Positions 18,223-27,683 of a DNA stretch of 64,000 nucleotides are shown here, one piece after another. Each line of letters begins with the position of its first letter. Within the stretch, counting starts at the first letter, position 1. The position numbers were made by a program, and so were the translations under genes. The notes beneath the pieces were generated by a model. That model made no database searches. It saw only the letters and a program-made list of their open reading frames with translations, and was not told the origin of the DNA. This stretch comes from Bacteroidota bacterium (lineage in GTDB: Bacteria > Bacteroidota > Bacteroidia > Flavobacteriales_F > PHOS-HE28), in NCBI GenBank assembly GCA_014584605.1, contig JACTMO010000028.1:1-64000 (forward strand), read 5' to 3'.

Positions 18223-20842
18223 CCGCGAGCTCGGCCTGCCGGATCAGCAGGGCCCGGTCGCAGCACGCCATCTGGCCCAGCAGCGTGCGGGCATCGACGG
18301 CATCGTCCCCGGCGGCCATCGCGGCGGCGGCCATGCCGAAGAGCTCCAGGTGGGGCCGCAGCTTGTGGCGTACACGCCGCAGCACCTCCCCTTCGTCCGG
18401 GCCCACCGCACAGAGCACCTCGGCCCGCCAGCCGGCCAGTTCCCGTCGGTACTGCGTCATCACGCGCAACGAACGCTCCCGGTCGCGGCCGTACTGTTCC
18501 TCCAGCGCGGACAGCGCGGGCAGCTCGGCACAGGGCGCGTTCCACCGGCCGGTCCAGAAGGCGGCGGCGGCCACCAGGGCCGGACGGTCGATGGGCTTCA
18601 CCAGGCGCGCGTTCAGCCCGGCTTTGAGCGCTTCGGCCTCCTGCACGGCGTCGGCGAAGGCGGTGACGGCCAGCATCGGGCAATGGCGGTGGCGGCGCAA
18701 ACCGCGCAGGCGCATGGCCAGTTCGGTGCCGCGCATGTCGCCGCCCAGGTCCACGTCGATCAGCATCAGATCGAAACGCTGGGCATCACAGGCGGTCAAC
18801 GCTTCCGCAGAGCCGCTGCAGGAAACGAGGGACCATCCGAGGGCCGTGGCCCAGTGGGTCATCAGCTCGCGGTTGGTGGCCACGTCATCCACATGCAGCA
18901 CACGCAGGCCGCGGACCCTGCCCTCCTGGGGAGGGGCCACCGGTGTCGCCGTGGCGGCGGCCTTGAGCGGCGGCAGCCGGACCGTGAAACGGCTGCCCGT
19001 GCCAGGGCTGCTGTCCAGGGTGATCCGGCCTCCCAGCAGTTCCACCAGCCTGCGGGTGATGGCCAGGCCGAGGCCGGCACCGCCCTCCCCGCCATCGTCC
19101 GTCCGCGCCCGTTCGAACCGCAGGAACACGGCGCCCTGCCGGTCGGCGGGGATGCCCGGCCCGCTGTCGGCCACCTCGATGCACAGGTTCTCCGCCGCGA
19201 GGCTCACGCGCACGTCCACCTGGCCCTGCCCGGTGTACTTCACGGCGTTCGCCACCAGGTTGTCCACGATGCGGTGCAGGTGCAGCGGGTCGGTGACGAA
19301 GTGTGCCGGGGCCTGCGCCATGTCCAGCCGGAGGGCCAGGCCCTTTTCCTCGGCGCCGGGCAGATGGGTGCGTGCGATGTCGGTGAACAGCGGAGCGAGG
19401 TCCACCGTTGCGCCATGCGGGGACTCCCGGTCGGCATCGATGCGGGCATGCAACAGCAGGTCGTCCACCAGGCCGTGCAGCCTGCGGGCGCTGCGGTCGA
19501 TCACGTCCAGGCGGTCGCGGTCCTCGGGCCTCAAGCTGTCGCGATCGATGCCATCGGCCATGCCCAGGATGGCCTGCAGCGGGGTGCGCACGTCGTGGCT
19601 GAGGTTGGCGGTGACCTCCCGGCGCATGCGGTCGGCCTCCTCCGCAGCCTGTCGCGCCTGCTGGAGCTCGAGCACCCGCTCATCGATGCGCCGCTGCATG
19701 CGTTCCAGACTGCGGGCCAGGCGCCCCACCTCGTCGGCACGACCGGTGGGCAGGGCCTCTCCTCCCTCGCCGGCCGCATAGCGCTCCACCTGTGCGGTGA
19801 TGCGGGCCAGGCGCACCAGGAGCCCCCGGGCCAGCAGCAGGCCCAGCAGGGTGAAGGCCAGGGCGATGCCCAGGGTGAGGGCGACCGCACGATCGCGCCT
19901 CCGCCCCATCTCGGCCAGCAGCGGGGCCGTATCCATGCCCAGTCCGAGCCGCAGGGCTTGCGGCAACGGTGTGCCCCGCAGGTCGCGGAAGACCCAGAAA
20001 CGGTCCTGCACCTGCACCGTGCTGTCCGCGATGGTCGGTACGCCGAGCACCGTTGCGGGGTCGGGTCGCTGGCCGAACTCCGACCGGAAGGTGAGGCCGC
20101 TGTCGGGGTGCAGGACGATCTCGCCGTCAGCGCGCAGCAGGACGAGGGTGGAGCCTGGACGCTGGCGGCCGGACAGCTCGGCAAAGAGCGGCCGCAGGTC
20201 GGCGTTGATCACCACCATGCCCACGGGCCGGCCGTCGGCCCCGGCCAGCACACGGGCGGCGCGCAGGGTGGGTGTGAGCGGCAGGGAGAGCGCGCCATGC
20301 TCCTGGTTGAGGTCGATGCGCGAGAAGGAGCTTCTTCCCGGGCCCAGGGCCAGCGCCTCTCGGTAGTAGTCGCGATCACCCTTGGCCTGCAGGGCGCTGT
20401 CGGCCATGCGCTGCACCCGGCCGTTCAGACGATCGAAGCGGATGCGCTCCATGCCCAGGCTGTCGGCATCCAACAGCCGCACCTGGAAGTAGGCAGGGCG
20501 CGAGCGCATGAAGCTTTCCAACAGGAGGGCCACACGCTCCAGGGTGGCCGCGCGTGAGAGGCTGTCCCCGGTGCTGTCCGCCGTCAGCTCGGCCACGGGG
20601 TCGTTGGTGCCCAGGAAGGCGATGTCGTCCGCCAGGGTGCTGGTGAACCCGCGCAGGCGCAGGTCCGCCAGATCGAGCTCCAGGCGCAGGTCGCGGCGGG
20701 CGGTGAGCTGCACCTGTTCGCGCACGGCGCGGTACACCAGGTATCCGGCCAGTCCGGCCGCGCAGCATACCAGCAACACCAGGCCCGTCACCGTGCGCGT
20801 GACGATGGAACGTTGCCAGGGGGTGCGTGCGGGAGAGCTCAT
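18197..20842 (-). CDS. Membrane hybrid histidine kinase (Cache-like sensor, HAMP, HisKA, ATPase, REC, HPt-like)
   Basis: An 881-residue phosphorelay kinase. A transmembrane helix (about 13-33) is followed by an extracytoplasmic Cache-like sensor (about 35-305), a second helix (about 310-335), HAMP (about 335-390), HisKA with H416 in NLSHDVRTP, ATPase with N-box DNLVANAVKY and G-boxes DSGPGIP and GAGLGLAI, a receiver with the likely phosphoacceptor D696 (MLIDVDLGG), and an HPt-like C-terminus (RHKLRPHLELFGM). No output regulator is fused. The ATG at 20842 precedes the first helix. It ends inside the last 26 bp of the opposite LytTR gene; whether the two interact is not shown. Confidence 0.9.
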   Translation of the reverse strand: MSSPARTPWQRSIVTRTVTGLVLLVCCAAGLAGYLVYRAVREQVQLTARRDLRLELDLADLRLRGFTSTLADDIAFLGTNDPVAELTADSTGDSLSRAATLERVALLLESFMRSRPAYFQVRLLDADSLGMERIRFDRLNGRVQRMADSALQAKGDRDYYREALALGPGRSSFSRIDLNQEHGALSLPLTPTLRAARVLAGADGRPVGMVVINADLRPLFAELSGRQRPGSTLVLLRADGEIVLHPDSGLTFRSEFGQRPDPATVLGVPTIADSTVQVQDRFWVFRDLRGTPLPQALRLGLGMDTAPLLAEMGRRRDRAVALTLGIALAFTLLGLLLARGLLVRLARITAQVERYAAGEGGEALPTGRADEVGRLARSLERMQRRIDERVLELQQARQAAEEADRMRREVTANLSHDVRTPLQAILGMADGIDRDSLRPEDRDRLDVIDRSARRLHGLVDDLLLHARIDADRESPHGATVDLAPLFTDIARTHLPGAEEKGLALRLDMAQAPAHFVTDPLHLHRIVDNLVANAVKYTGQGQVDVRVSLAAENLCIEVADSGPGIPADRQGAVFLRFERARTDDGGEGGAGLGLAITRRLVELLGGRITLDSSPGTGSRFTVRLPPLKAAATATPVAPPQEGRVRGLRVLHVDDVATNRELMTHWATALGWSLVSCSGSAEALTACDAQRFDLMLIDVDLGGDMRGTELAMRLRGLRRHRHCPMLAVTAFADAVQEAEALKAGLNARLVKPIDRPALVAAAAFWTGRWNAPCAELPALSALEEQYGRDRERSLRVMTQYRRELAGWRAEVLCAVGPDEGEVLRRVRHKLRPHLELFGMAAAAMAAGDDAVDARTLLGQMACCDRALLIRQAELAATAGPDAA

Positions 20843-20981
20843 CGGCGCCGAACGATGGCCCGAAGGTCCGCTTCTTTCCCGCAAGGATGGTCCGATCGGT
20901 CGAGCACGACGTGTTCGCGGCCGCGCGGACCGCATGGCGACCACAGGGCTGTGGATCGCTGTTGACCGGAGGCACAACAGC

Positions 20982-21854
20982 TCATTCGTCTTCCACCGAA
21001 GGTCCGGCAGGAGGGCCCGGTGCGATCCGTTCGCGGTCGGCTCCTTTATGCAGGCCGTGCGCGTTCGGCGCATTCCGCAACAGGCCCGAACGATCGAAGG
21101 CCAGCACCGCCCCCACCGCGGCCAGCAGCGGTGCGAAGGTGGTGCCCACCAAGGGCACCTTCATCAGCAGGCTGAAAGCCGTGCCGTTGCCCAGCACCAG
21201 GCCGAGGTGGGCGTTCACCGTGCGCACGCTGGCGGCCATGCGCAGGCGGCGCCGTTCCAGGATGTAGTCCACCGCGCTGAACCCATAGAAATAGCCCCCC
21301 ACGAGGAAGAGCGCCAGGGTGGCCAGGGGCACCAACAGCGGCAGCAACAGCGAGGTCAGTCCGATGGCCAGACCAAGGCTGAGCTCCAGCACGCCGTTGC
21401 GCAGCGCGATGAGCGCACCACGGAGGGCATCGCGCAGCACCTGCGCCATGCTGAACGGATGCTCCGCACCGGTGAGGATCTCCTCGGCGCGTTCGCTCGC
21501 ATAGGCCAGCAAGGGCGACAGCAGGATCAGCACCAGGTACTTGTTGAGCGAGAGCAGCAGGTAGAGCACGAGCAGCTTCAGGGCGATCCAGGTGAGCGCC
21601 TCGCGGGTGGCGTTGAGCACACGCTTCGTTGCGGCCCACCAGCCGGTATCCAGCACGGGGTCCACCTCCAGGCCCAGTTGGGCGGCAAGCCACGCGCCCA
21701 GCGCCTCCACAGGCCCCTGCAACAGGTTGAACAGACCGAAGGTGAGCAGGGCCCACAACAGCAGCGGCACGGCGAACATCCAGGCCATACCGTGGCGCCG
21801 CATGAAGCCGAAGGCCGCCACGAAGCTGCCGATGCCGTTGAAGAACCCGTCCAT
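20982..21854 (-). CDS. EI24 domain (CysZ-like) membrane protein
   Basis: A 290-residue membrane protein with about six hydrophobic helices. The N-terminal segment GFFNGIGSFVAAFGFM, the central GSFVAA/LLSLNKYLVLILLSPLL region and the pattern GGYFYGFSAVDYILERR match the EI24/CysZ family. CysZ takes up sulfate in Proteobacteria; for Bacteroidota members this is not established. The ATG at 21854 is 9 nt after a TATCTTGC octamer and is divergent from purB. The last about 35 residues are polar and proline-rich. Confidence 0.85.
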   Translation of the reverse strand: MDGFFNGIGSFVAAFGFMRRHGMAWMFAVPLLLWALLTFGLFNLLQGPVEALGAWLAAQLGLEVDPVLDTGWWAATKRVLNATREALTWIALKLLVLYLLLSLNKYLVLILLSPLLAYASERAEEILTGAEHPFSMAQVLRDALRGALIALRNGVLELSLGLAIGLTSLLLPLLVPLATLALFLVGGYFYGFSAVDYILERRRLRMAASVRTVNAHLGLVLGNGTAFSLLMKVPLVGTTFAPLLAAVGAVLAFDRSGLLRNAPNAHGLHKGADRERIAPGPPAGPSVEDE

Positions 21855-21863
21855 GGTGCATGC

Positions 21864-21871
21864 GCAAGATA
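21864..21871 (-). promoter_or_regulatory. Candidate -7 element TATCTTGC for the EI24 gene
   Basis: The minus strand reads TATCTTGC 9 nt before the ATG at 21854. It is half of a divergent promoter pair packed into the 49 bp between EI24 and purB. Confidence 0.5.
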
Positions 21872-21886
21872 GGGGCGCCGCCCGGC

Positions 21887-21894
21887 TACCTTTG
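21887..21894 (+). promoter_or_regulatory. -7 element TACCTTTG for purB
   Basis: A perfect TAnnTTTG match, 9 nt before the purB ATG at 21904, and 15 bp from the opposed EI24 octamer. Confidence 0.6.
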
Positions 21895-21903
21895 GAGCAC
21901 CGC

Positions 21904-23271
21904 ATGGACCTCAGCAAGCTCACCGCCATCTCGCCCCTCGACGGCCGCTACCGCGAACGCACCGCCACGCTGGCCGGCCTGTTCTCCGAACTGGGCCTCA
22001 TCCGCTACCGACTGCTGGTGGAGCTGGCCTATTTCCGATACCTCTGCGAACTGCCCCTGCCCGAACTGACGGGCACCGATGTGCGCAGGCTCGACGGGCT
22101 GATGGCCCGCGTGAACACGCTCAGCGAGGCCGACGCGCAGGCGATCAAGGACATCGAACGCACCACCAACCATGACGTGAAGGCCGTGGAGTACTGGTTG
22201 AAGGAGCGGTTGGAGGAACTCGGGTTCGGTCGGCAGAAGGAGTTCGTGCACTTCGCGCTCACCAGCCAGGACATCAACAACACCGCGCTGCCGATGCTGG
22301 TGAAGGATTTCGTGGGCGCGTGCTACGTGCCGGAGCTCACGCGCCTGCGCGACCGCCTGCATGGCCTGGCGCTGGAGTGGGCGCAAGTGCCCATGCTGGC
22401 CCGCACGCACGGACAACCGGCCTCGCCCACGCGGCTGGGCAAGGAGGTCCAGGTGTTCGTGGAGCGGCTCGACGTGCAGCTGCGGGCGCTGCGGGCGATC
22501 CCCTTCTCCTGCAAGTTCGGCGGGGCCACGGGCAACTTCAACGCGCATCACGCGGCCTATCCCGAGCTCGACTGGCCCAGGCTGGCCGACCGGTTCTGCG
22601 ACCGCATGCTGGGCCTGCAGCGCCAGCAGTTCACCACGCAGATAGAGCACTACGACCAGCTGGCCGCGCTCTTCGACGCCATGCGGCGCATCAACACGGT
22701 GCTGATCGACCTGTGCCGCGACCTGTGGCAGTACATCAGCATGGACCATTTCCGCCAGCGCACCAAGGCCGGCGAGGTGGGCAGCAGCGCGATGCCGCAC
22801 AAGGTGAACCCCATCGACTTCGAGAACGCCGAGGGCAACCTCGGCCTGGCCAACGCGCTGTTCACCTTCCTCAGCGAGAAACTGCCCATCAGCCGCCTGC
22901 AGCGCGACCTGACGGACAGCACCGTGACGCGCAACATCGGCGTGCCCATGGCCCATACCATGCTGGCGGTGGACGCCATCGGGCGCGGGCTGAACAAGCT
23001 GCTGCTGAACGAGGAGGCGATCCTGCGCGAGCTCGACGGCCAATGGGCCGTGGTGGCCGAGGGCATCCAGACCATCCTGCGGCGGGCCGGATACCCCGAG
23101 CCGTACGAGCGCCTCAAGGAGCTCACCCGGGGCCGGGAGCGCATCACCGAGGCCGATATCCGCGCCTTCATCGAAGCCCTGGACGTGGGCGAGGAGGTGA
23201 AGCAGCAACTGCGCACCCTGAGCCCGCGACGTTACACCGGCGTGGACCTGATGGGCCGCACCACCCCTTGA
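21904..23271 (+). CDS. purB: Adenylosuccinate lyase
   Basis: A 455-residue enzyme of purine synthesis that splits SAICAR and adenylosuccinate, releasing fumarate. It begins LTAISPLDGRYRE, typical of the E. coli-like subclass. TSQDINNTA and the flexible signature loop SSAMPHKVNP (about 294-303, with the catalytic Ser) are present. Length is normal. An SD-like site is not evident. It is followed after 4 bp by a YdcF-type gene, likely an operon of convenience. Confidence 0.97.
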   Translation: MDLSKLTAISPLDGRYRERTATLAGLFSELGLIRYRLLVELAYFRYLCELPLPELTGTDVRRLDGLMARVNTLSEADAQAIKDIERTTNHDVKAVEYWLKERLEELGFGRQKEFVHFALTSQDINNTALPMLVKDFVGACYVPELTRLRDRLHGLALEWAQVPMLARTHGQPASPTRLGKEVQVFVERLDVQLRALRAIPFSCKFGGATGNFNAHHAAYPELDWPRLADRFCDRMLGLQRQQFTTQIEHYDQLAALFDAMRRINTVLIDLCRDLWQYISMDHFRQRTKAGEVGSSAMPHKVNPIDFENAEGNLGLANALFTFLSEKLPISRLQRDLTDSTVTRNIGVPMAHTMLAVDAIGRGLNKLLLNEEAILRELDGQWAVVAEGIQTILRRAGYPEPYERLKELTRGRERITEADIRAFIEALDVGEEVKQQLRTLSPRRYTGVDLMGRTTP

Positions 23272-23275
23272 GCGC

Positions 23276-23926
23276 ATGCGGGCGCGCACCTGGTCGCTGG
23301 TGGGCGTCCTGCTGGTCGCGGGGGCCTGCGCACTGATCGCCTGGTGCGACGCGCGGGTGCGCAGATCGAGCGCACCCCACCTCTACGACCGGGTACAGGA
23401 CGTGCCGATGAACCGCGTGGCCGTGCTGCTCGGCACCAGCGCCCGGTCGCGTGGGGGCGGAGCGAACCTCTACTTCACCAACCGCATCGCCGCAGCGGTG
23501 GAACTGCTGAAGGCGGGCCGCGTGCAGCACATCCTCATCAGCGGCGACAACCGCCACGCCTCCTACAACGAGCCCATCGCCATGCGGCGCGCCCTGCTGG
23601 CGGCCGGCGTGGACAGTTCGCGCATCACCCTGGACTATGCGGGCTTCCGCACCCTGGACAGCATGGTGCGGGCGCGCGACGTGTTCGGCCAGCCGGGCTT
23701 CACGGTGGTGAGCCAGCGCTTCCACAACGAACGCGCGGTGTTCCTGGCACGGCGCATGGGCATCGCGGCCGTGGGCTACAACGCGGCCGACGTCCCCGAG
23801 GGCTACGGACGCCTCACCGCGCTGCGCGAGATGCTCGCCCGGGTGAAGCTGCACTTCGACCTGTGGGCGGGCGTGGGGCCGCACTTCCCCGGTCCGCCCG
23901 AGCCGATCCCCCTGCCGGCACCCTGA
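23276..23926 (+). CDS. SanA/YdcF-family (DUF218) membrane-anchored protein
   Basis: A 216-residue protein with one N-terminal helix (about 8-25) and a DUF218 domain (about 44-190): VAVLLGTS, then RVQHILISGDN, and SQRFHNERAVFLARRMG. Relatives such as SanA are linked to envelope barrier function in enteric bacteria; the reaction is unknown. It lies 4 bp downstream of purB and abuts the convergent DinB gene with no gap: the stop codons of the two share the junction TGATCA. Confidence 0.85.
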   Translation: MRARTWSLVGVLLVAGACALIAWCDARVRRSSAPHLYDRVQDVPMNRVAVLLGTSARSRGGGANLYFTNRIAAAVELLKAGRVQHILISGDNRHASYNEPIAMRRALLAAGVDSSRITLDYAGFRTLDSMVRARDVFGQPGFTVVSQRFHNERAVFLARRMGIAAVGYNAADVPEGYGRLTALREMLARVKLHFDLWAGVGPHFPGPPEPIPLPAP

Positions 23927-24415
23927 TCACGACCCGCCGAGCCGCTGGAAGGCCACCAGGTCCGTGCGGGGGATGCGCTCCAGGCCAAGGCTGCGCATCT
24001 GCGTCACCACCTGTCCGCGATGGTGGCTCCCGTGGTTGATGCAGTGCATGATCATCTGCCAGGCCGGCTGCGCGAAGGGGTTGCCCTTCAGGTCGTGATA
24101 GCGGCAGATGGCCAGCAGTCCCGTCTCGTCCAACGCCATGGCATAGGCGGTGAAGCGCTCCACATGCGGCATCAAGGTGTCCAGTTCCTGGCCGGCTTCG
24201 GCAGGCCAGCGCATGGTGGCGCCGGTGAGGCGCAGGAACCAGGCGTTCTCCGCATCGCGGATGTGCATCAGTGTGCCGCGCAAGGTGGGGTAGCTGCTGG
24301 CCGCATGCCGGTCGAGCGTGGCCGCGGGTTCCTCCTTCAGGCGGTCCACGATGGCCTGGTGCGCCCACCGGTCGTAGGCGGCGTACTGCTGGATGAGGGT
24401 GTGCAGGTGGCTCAT
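23927..24415 (-). CDS. DinB-like domain protein
   Basis: A 162-residue four-helix-bundle protein of the DinB/YfiT type. Metal-binding histidines are expected in TLMHIRDAENAW (about residue 51) and in the HCINHGSHHRGQV block (about 128-140), both present. Such proteins often act as metal-dependent thiol transferases, but the substrate is not shown. It begins close to the divergent hypothetical gene at 24502. Confidence 0.85.
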   Translation of the reverse strand: MSHLHTLIQQYAAYDRWAHQAIVDRLKEEPAATLDRHAASSYPTLRGTLMHIRDAENAWFLRLTGATMRWPAEAGQELDTLMPHVERFTAYAMALDETGLLAICRYHDLKGNPFAQPAWQMIMHCINHGSHHRGQVVTQMRSLGLERIPRTDLVAFQRLGGS

Positions 24416-24501
24416 GGGTGGATAAAGCTGTTCAAAAATCCGACGAACCGTTCGCCGACCGCGATGCGGCATCGGTCGAATTTCGCGGGGACTGTGTGCG
24501 C

Positions 24502-25050
24502 ATGATCGGAACGCTGTTCGGCCGAAAGAAACTCAGCGAGGAACGCCTCGCCAACGTGTTGGTCAACGCCCTCCTGGAAATGGTGGACCGGGGCTTCGCC
24601 GACGTGGCCGCCGAGCTGAACGAATCGCCGGAACTGCAAGGGGACCAGGTGATGGACCCTTCGGACGACGGCGCCTTCCTGATGATCGTGCTGGCGGGCA
24701 ACCTGATGGAACTGGACCGCCAGCTGCCGTCCGGGCTGGACCGTCGGCTCACCGCGCTCGTGCTCGGCAAGATGGCACAGATCACCGGGCAGCGGTCGTC
24801 CGACCTGGAACGCGAGGTGGGGGCGCTCAAGGCGATGATGGCGCGGCTCAACCACCCCAGCAAGAACACGGTGTACGGCATGAGCCGCGCGCTCTTCCAC
24901 CTGTACGACCTGTTCGCCTGCCAGACGGACGAATACTTCCGGGACAAGCGGGAGCCGCATCCGGTCACGCTCAAGCGCCTCAACGGGCTGATGGGCTTCT
25001 TCCTCTGGGACTGGGAGAACTTCCACGAGCACTACCGCATCGCCCTCTGA
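24502..25050 (+). CDS. Hypothetical protein, 182 residues
   Basis: I do not recognise a family. It is a mixed alpha-helical soluble protein with no signal peptide or membrane segment: a basic start (GTLFGRKKLSEERLANVL), an acidic middle (DPSDDGAFLMIVLAGN) and an aromatic C-terminus (FFLWDWENFHEHY). The ATG at 24502 is preferred; an in-frame ATG at 24418 would add 28 residues with poor coding character. Codon usage is as in neighbouring genes, so it is a real gene. It ends 6 bp before the convergent L-2-hydroxyglutarate oxidase-like gene. Confidence 0.7.
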   Translation: MIGTLFGRKKLSEERLANVLVNALLEMVDRGFADVAAELNESPELQGDQVMDPSDDGAFLMIVLAGNLMELDRQLPSGLDRRLTALVLGKMAQITGQRSSDLEREVGALKAMMARLNHPSKNTVYGMSRALFHLYDLFACQTDEYFRDKREPHPVTLKRLNGLMGFFLWDWENFHEHYRIAL

Positions 25051-25056
25051 GGCGGG

Positions 25057-26289
25057 TCAGCGCGGCTCCCCCACGTTCAGTTGTTCCACGGCCATGCGGG
25101 TGATCTCCTCCCCGATGGCGAGGGCCGCCGTGGCGGCGGGCGAAGGCGCGTTCAGCACGTGGATGTGCGTACCGCGGCGTTCGATGCGGAAATCGTCCAC
25201 CATGTTGCCGTCGGTGCCCAGCAACATGGCGCGCACGCCGGCACGCCCCGGCCGCAGGTCGTCCATCTCCAGGGAAGGCACCAACCGGCGCAGCGTGCGC
25301 AGGAAGAGCCTCTTGCTGAACGCGCGGCGGTACTCATCGATGCCGTAGCGCATGTTCTTCATGAAGAGCTTCCAGGTACCGCCGTAGCCCAGTGCGTCGG
25401 CCGTGTCGCGCAGGTCCACGTCGGTCTTGCCGTAGCCTTCGCGCTTGAAGGTGAACACCGCATTGGGCCCGCACTCGATGCTCCCGTCGGTCATGCGCGT
25501 GAAGTGCACGCCCAGAAAGGGGAAGCGCGGGTCGGGCACCGGATAGATCAGGTGGCGGACCTTGTGGCGGGCCTGGTCCTCCAGTTCGTAGTAATCGCCG
25601 CGGAAGCCCACGATGCGCTCGGGGAAGCGCACACCGTCGGCCTTCGCCAGGCGGTCGCTCTGCAGGCCGGCGCAGAAGATGGCGTGCCGGGCGCGGTATG
25701 CGCCCTTGTCGGTGCGGATGGTGCTGAAGCCTTCGCCGTGCTCGGTGCCCGTGACGCGTTCCCCGAGGCGGACCGCGCTGCGCGGGTTGAGGGCGAGGGC
25801 GAGCTCGGCCATCTTCGCGGTGGCGCCGCAGAAGTCGATGATGCCGGTGCATCCCACGTGAATGCCGGCGATACCGTTGCAGTGGGGCTCGATCTCGCGG
25901 ATCTCCTGCGCGGTCACGCGGCGCATGTCCTCGATGCCGTTGGCCTGTCCGTGGGCCCAGATCCTGTCCAGGCGGGGCAGCTCGGCCGGATCGGTGGCCA
26001 CGATGAGCTTGCCGCACACGTCGTGTGCGATGCCGTGCGCACGGGCGAAGGCCACCAGCTCGCGGCGGCCGCCGACGCAGTTGCGGGCCTTGTAGCTGCC
26101 GGGCTTGTAATAGATGCCGCTGTGGATCACCCCGCTGTTGTGGCCGGTCTGGTGATCGGCCAGCACCTTTTCCTTCTCGATCAGCAGGATGTCGAGCTGC
26201 GGAAAGCGGGTCTGCAGCTTGTGGAAGGTGCCCGCGCCCACGATGCCGCCGCCCACGATCAGCACATCCCAGGTCCGTCCGTTCTCCAT
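25057..26289 (-). CDS. lhgO: L-2-hydroxyglutarate oxidase-like FAD enzyme
   Basis: A 410-residue FAD-dependent oxidoreductase of the DAO fold. The dinucleotide motif is VGGGIVGAGTFHKL (about 10-23); the family segments HNSGVIHSGIYYKPGS and PFLGVHFTRM are those of the LhgO/L2HGDH group, which oxidises L-2-hydroxyglutarate to 2-oxoglutarate. That is a metabolite-repair role next to the TCA cycle. The ATG at 26289 lies 19 nt after a TACCTTCG octamer. The symbol is given on family resemblance. Confidence 0.88.
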   Translation of the reverse strand: MENGRTWDVLIVGGGIVGAGTFHKLQTRFPQLDILLIEKEKVLADHQTGHNSGVIHSGIYYKPGSYKARNCVGGRRELVAFARAHGIAHDVCGKLIVATDPAELPRLDRIWAHGQANGIEDMRRVTAQEIREIEPHCNGIAGIHVGCTGIIDFCGATAKMAELALALNPRSAVRLGERVTGTEHGEGFSTIRTDKGAYRARHAIFCAGLQSDRLAKADGVRFPERIVGFRGDYYELEDQARHKVRHLIYPVPDPRFPFLGVHFTRMTDGSIECGPNAVFTFKREGYGKTDVDLRDTADALGYGGTWKLFMKNMRYGIDEYRRAFSKRLFLRTLRRLVPSLEMDDLRPGRAGVRAMLLGTDGNMVDDFRIERRGTHIHVLNAPSPAATAALAIGEEITRMAVEQLNVGEPR

Positions 26290-26308
26290 GTTGCGTGTCT
26301 TGGCGGGG

Positions 26309-26316
26309 CGAAGGTA
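26309..26316 (-). promoter_or_regulatory. Candidate -7 element TACCTTCG for the lhgO-like gene
   Basis: The minus strand reads TACCTTCG, 19 nt before the ATG at 26289, in the 46 bp gap after the transporter gene's stop. Confidence 0.5.
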
Positions 26317-26335
26317 TCGGCCCCGGCGGGCCGGC

Positions 26336-27664
26336 TCAGGTGCCGGCCGACGCCTCCGCCTCCCGACGGGGCACGCGGAGCAGCAGCAGCAGGCCGAGTG
26401 CGAAGAAGCCCCCGATGGCGATGACGGTGTTGCGCAGGTCACCGGTGAGCTGGTACACCAGTCCGTACGCGAGCGTTCCGAGCACCGTGCCCAGGTAGTG
26501 GCTCACGTCGTAGAAGCTGAAGAAGCTGGCATGGTCGGTGGTGTCCGGCAGGAACTTGGCGTAGGTGCTGCGCGAGAGGGCCTGGCAGCCGCCCATCACC
26601 AGGCCCACGCCCGCGGCCAGCGCATAGAACTCGTGGGCCCACCGGGTGAAGAAGGCCGCGATGCACAGGCACAGCCAGAGCAGCACGCCCACCGAGAGCG
26701 CACGCAGGTTGCCCACCCTGCCGCTGAGCCGGGCGAAGAGGCCGGCGCCCACGGCGGCCACCAGCTGGATGAGCAGGATGCTGGTGATGAGGCTCGCGTC
26801 GCCGATGGGAACCACGCGGCCCTCCGCGTCGATGTCCTTGATCTCGCGCGCGGCGAAGGCCACGGCCAGGTACATCACCGTCTGAATGCCCATGTTGAAC
26901 ACGAAGAAGGCGGCGAGGAAGCCGCGCAGGCGGGGCATGGCGCGCAGCTGGCCCCACACCTTGCGCAGTTCGCGGTAGCCGGCGGTGAGCGCGTTGCCGG
27001 CCGGAGGGCGCGCGGTCGCGGTGCGGGCGGGCAGGGCGCGGAAGGGGATCTGGGCCCAGCCGGCCCACCACAGGCCCACGGTGAGGAAGCTGAGCCGCGC
27101 CGCCAGGCCGGGCGTGTCGGGAATGCCGAACAGGGCGGGCTTCATCACCATGGCCAGGTTGATGATCAGCAGCAGCACGCTGCCGAGGTAGCCCATGGTG
27201 TAGCCGCGCGCGCTCACGCGGTCGTGGTCCTTCTTCTCGGCGATCTCCGGCAGGAAGGCGTCGTAGAACACCAGGCTGCCGCTGAAGCCCACGCAGGCGA
27301 GCATGAAAAGCGCCAGCCCCAGGAGCAGGTCGTCGAAGGTGAAGAAGAAGAGCCCTGCGCAGCTGGCGGCGCCCACATAACAGAAGGCCTTGAGGTAGGC
27401 CAGCTTGTTGCCCCGGCTGTCGGCGATGCCCGAGAGGATCGGCGCGAGCAGGGTCACGATCAGGAAGCCGGCGCTGAGGGCGTAGGACTGCAGGCTGTCG
27501 GCGGGCACCCCGTAACGTTCGGCCACCTTGTCCACGCCGTGGTCCATGGTGATGGCGGCGTAGTAGATGGGGAAGATGGCGCTGGTGATGGTGAGCGAAT
27601 AGGCCGAGTTGGCCCAGTCGTACATGGTCCAGGCGCGGATGAGGCGCTTATCCCCGGGGATCAC
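26336..27664 (-). CDS. Atg22/UMF1-type MFS transporter
   Basis: A 442-residue transporter with about 12 membrane helices. The N-terminal MYDWANSAYSLTI is the hallmark of the Atg22-like (UMF1) major facilitator group; eukaryotic members export amino acids from the vacuole, and the bacterial substrate is unknown. The start is a GTG at 27664, because an octamer TACCTTGC ends 4 nt before it; the open frame upstream of the GTG runs through a hairpin and has no homology. Confidence 0.88.
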   Translation of the reverse strand: MIPGDKRLIRAWTMYDWANSAYSLTITSAIFPIYYAAITMDHGVDKVAERYGVPADSLQSYALSAGFLIVTLLAPILSGIADSRGNKLAYLKAFCYVGAASCAGLFFFTFDDLLLGLALFMLACVGFSGSLVFYDAFLPEIAEKKDHDRVSARGYTMGYLGSVLLLIINLAMVMKPALFGIPDTPGLAARLSFLTVGLWWAGWAQIPFRALPARTATARPPAGNALTAGYRELRKVWGQLRAMPRLRGFLAAFFVFNMGIQTVMYLAVAFAAREIKDIDAEGRVVPIGDASLITSILLIQLVAAVGAGLFARLSGRVGNLRALSVGVLLWLCLCIAAFFTRWAHEFYALAAGVGLVMGGCQALSRSTYAKFLPDTTDHASFFSFYDVSHYLGTVLGTLAYGLVYQLTGDLRNTVIAIGGFFALGLLLLLRVPRREAEASAGT

Positions 27665-27668
27665 GCGG

Positions 27669-27676
27669 GCAAGGTA
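27669..27676 (-). promoter_or_regulatory. Candidate -7 element TACCTTGC, 4 nt before a GTG start
   Basis: The minus strand reads TACCTTGC; the GTG of the Atg22-like gene follows after 4 nt. This decides the start choice. Confidence 0.5.
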
Positions 27677-27683
27677 GCAGCAC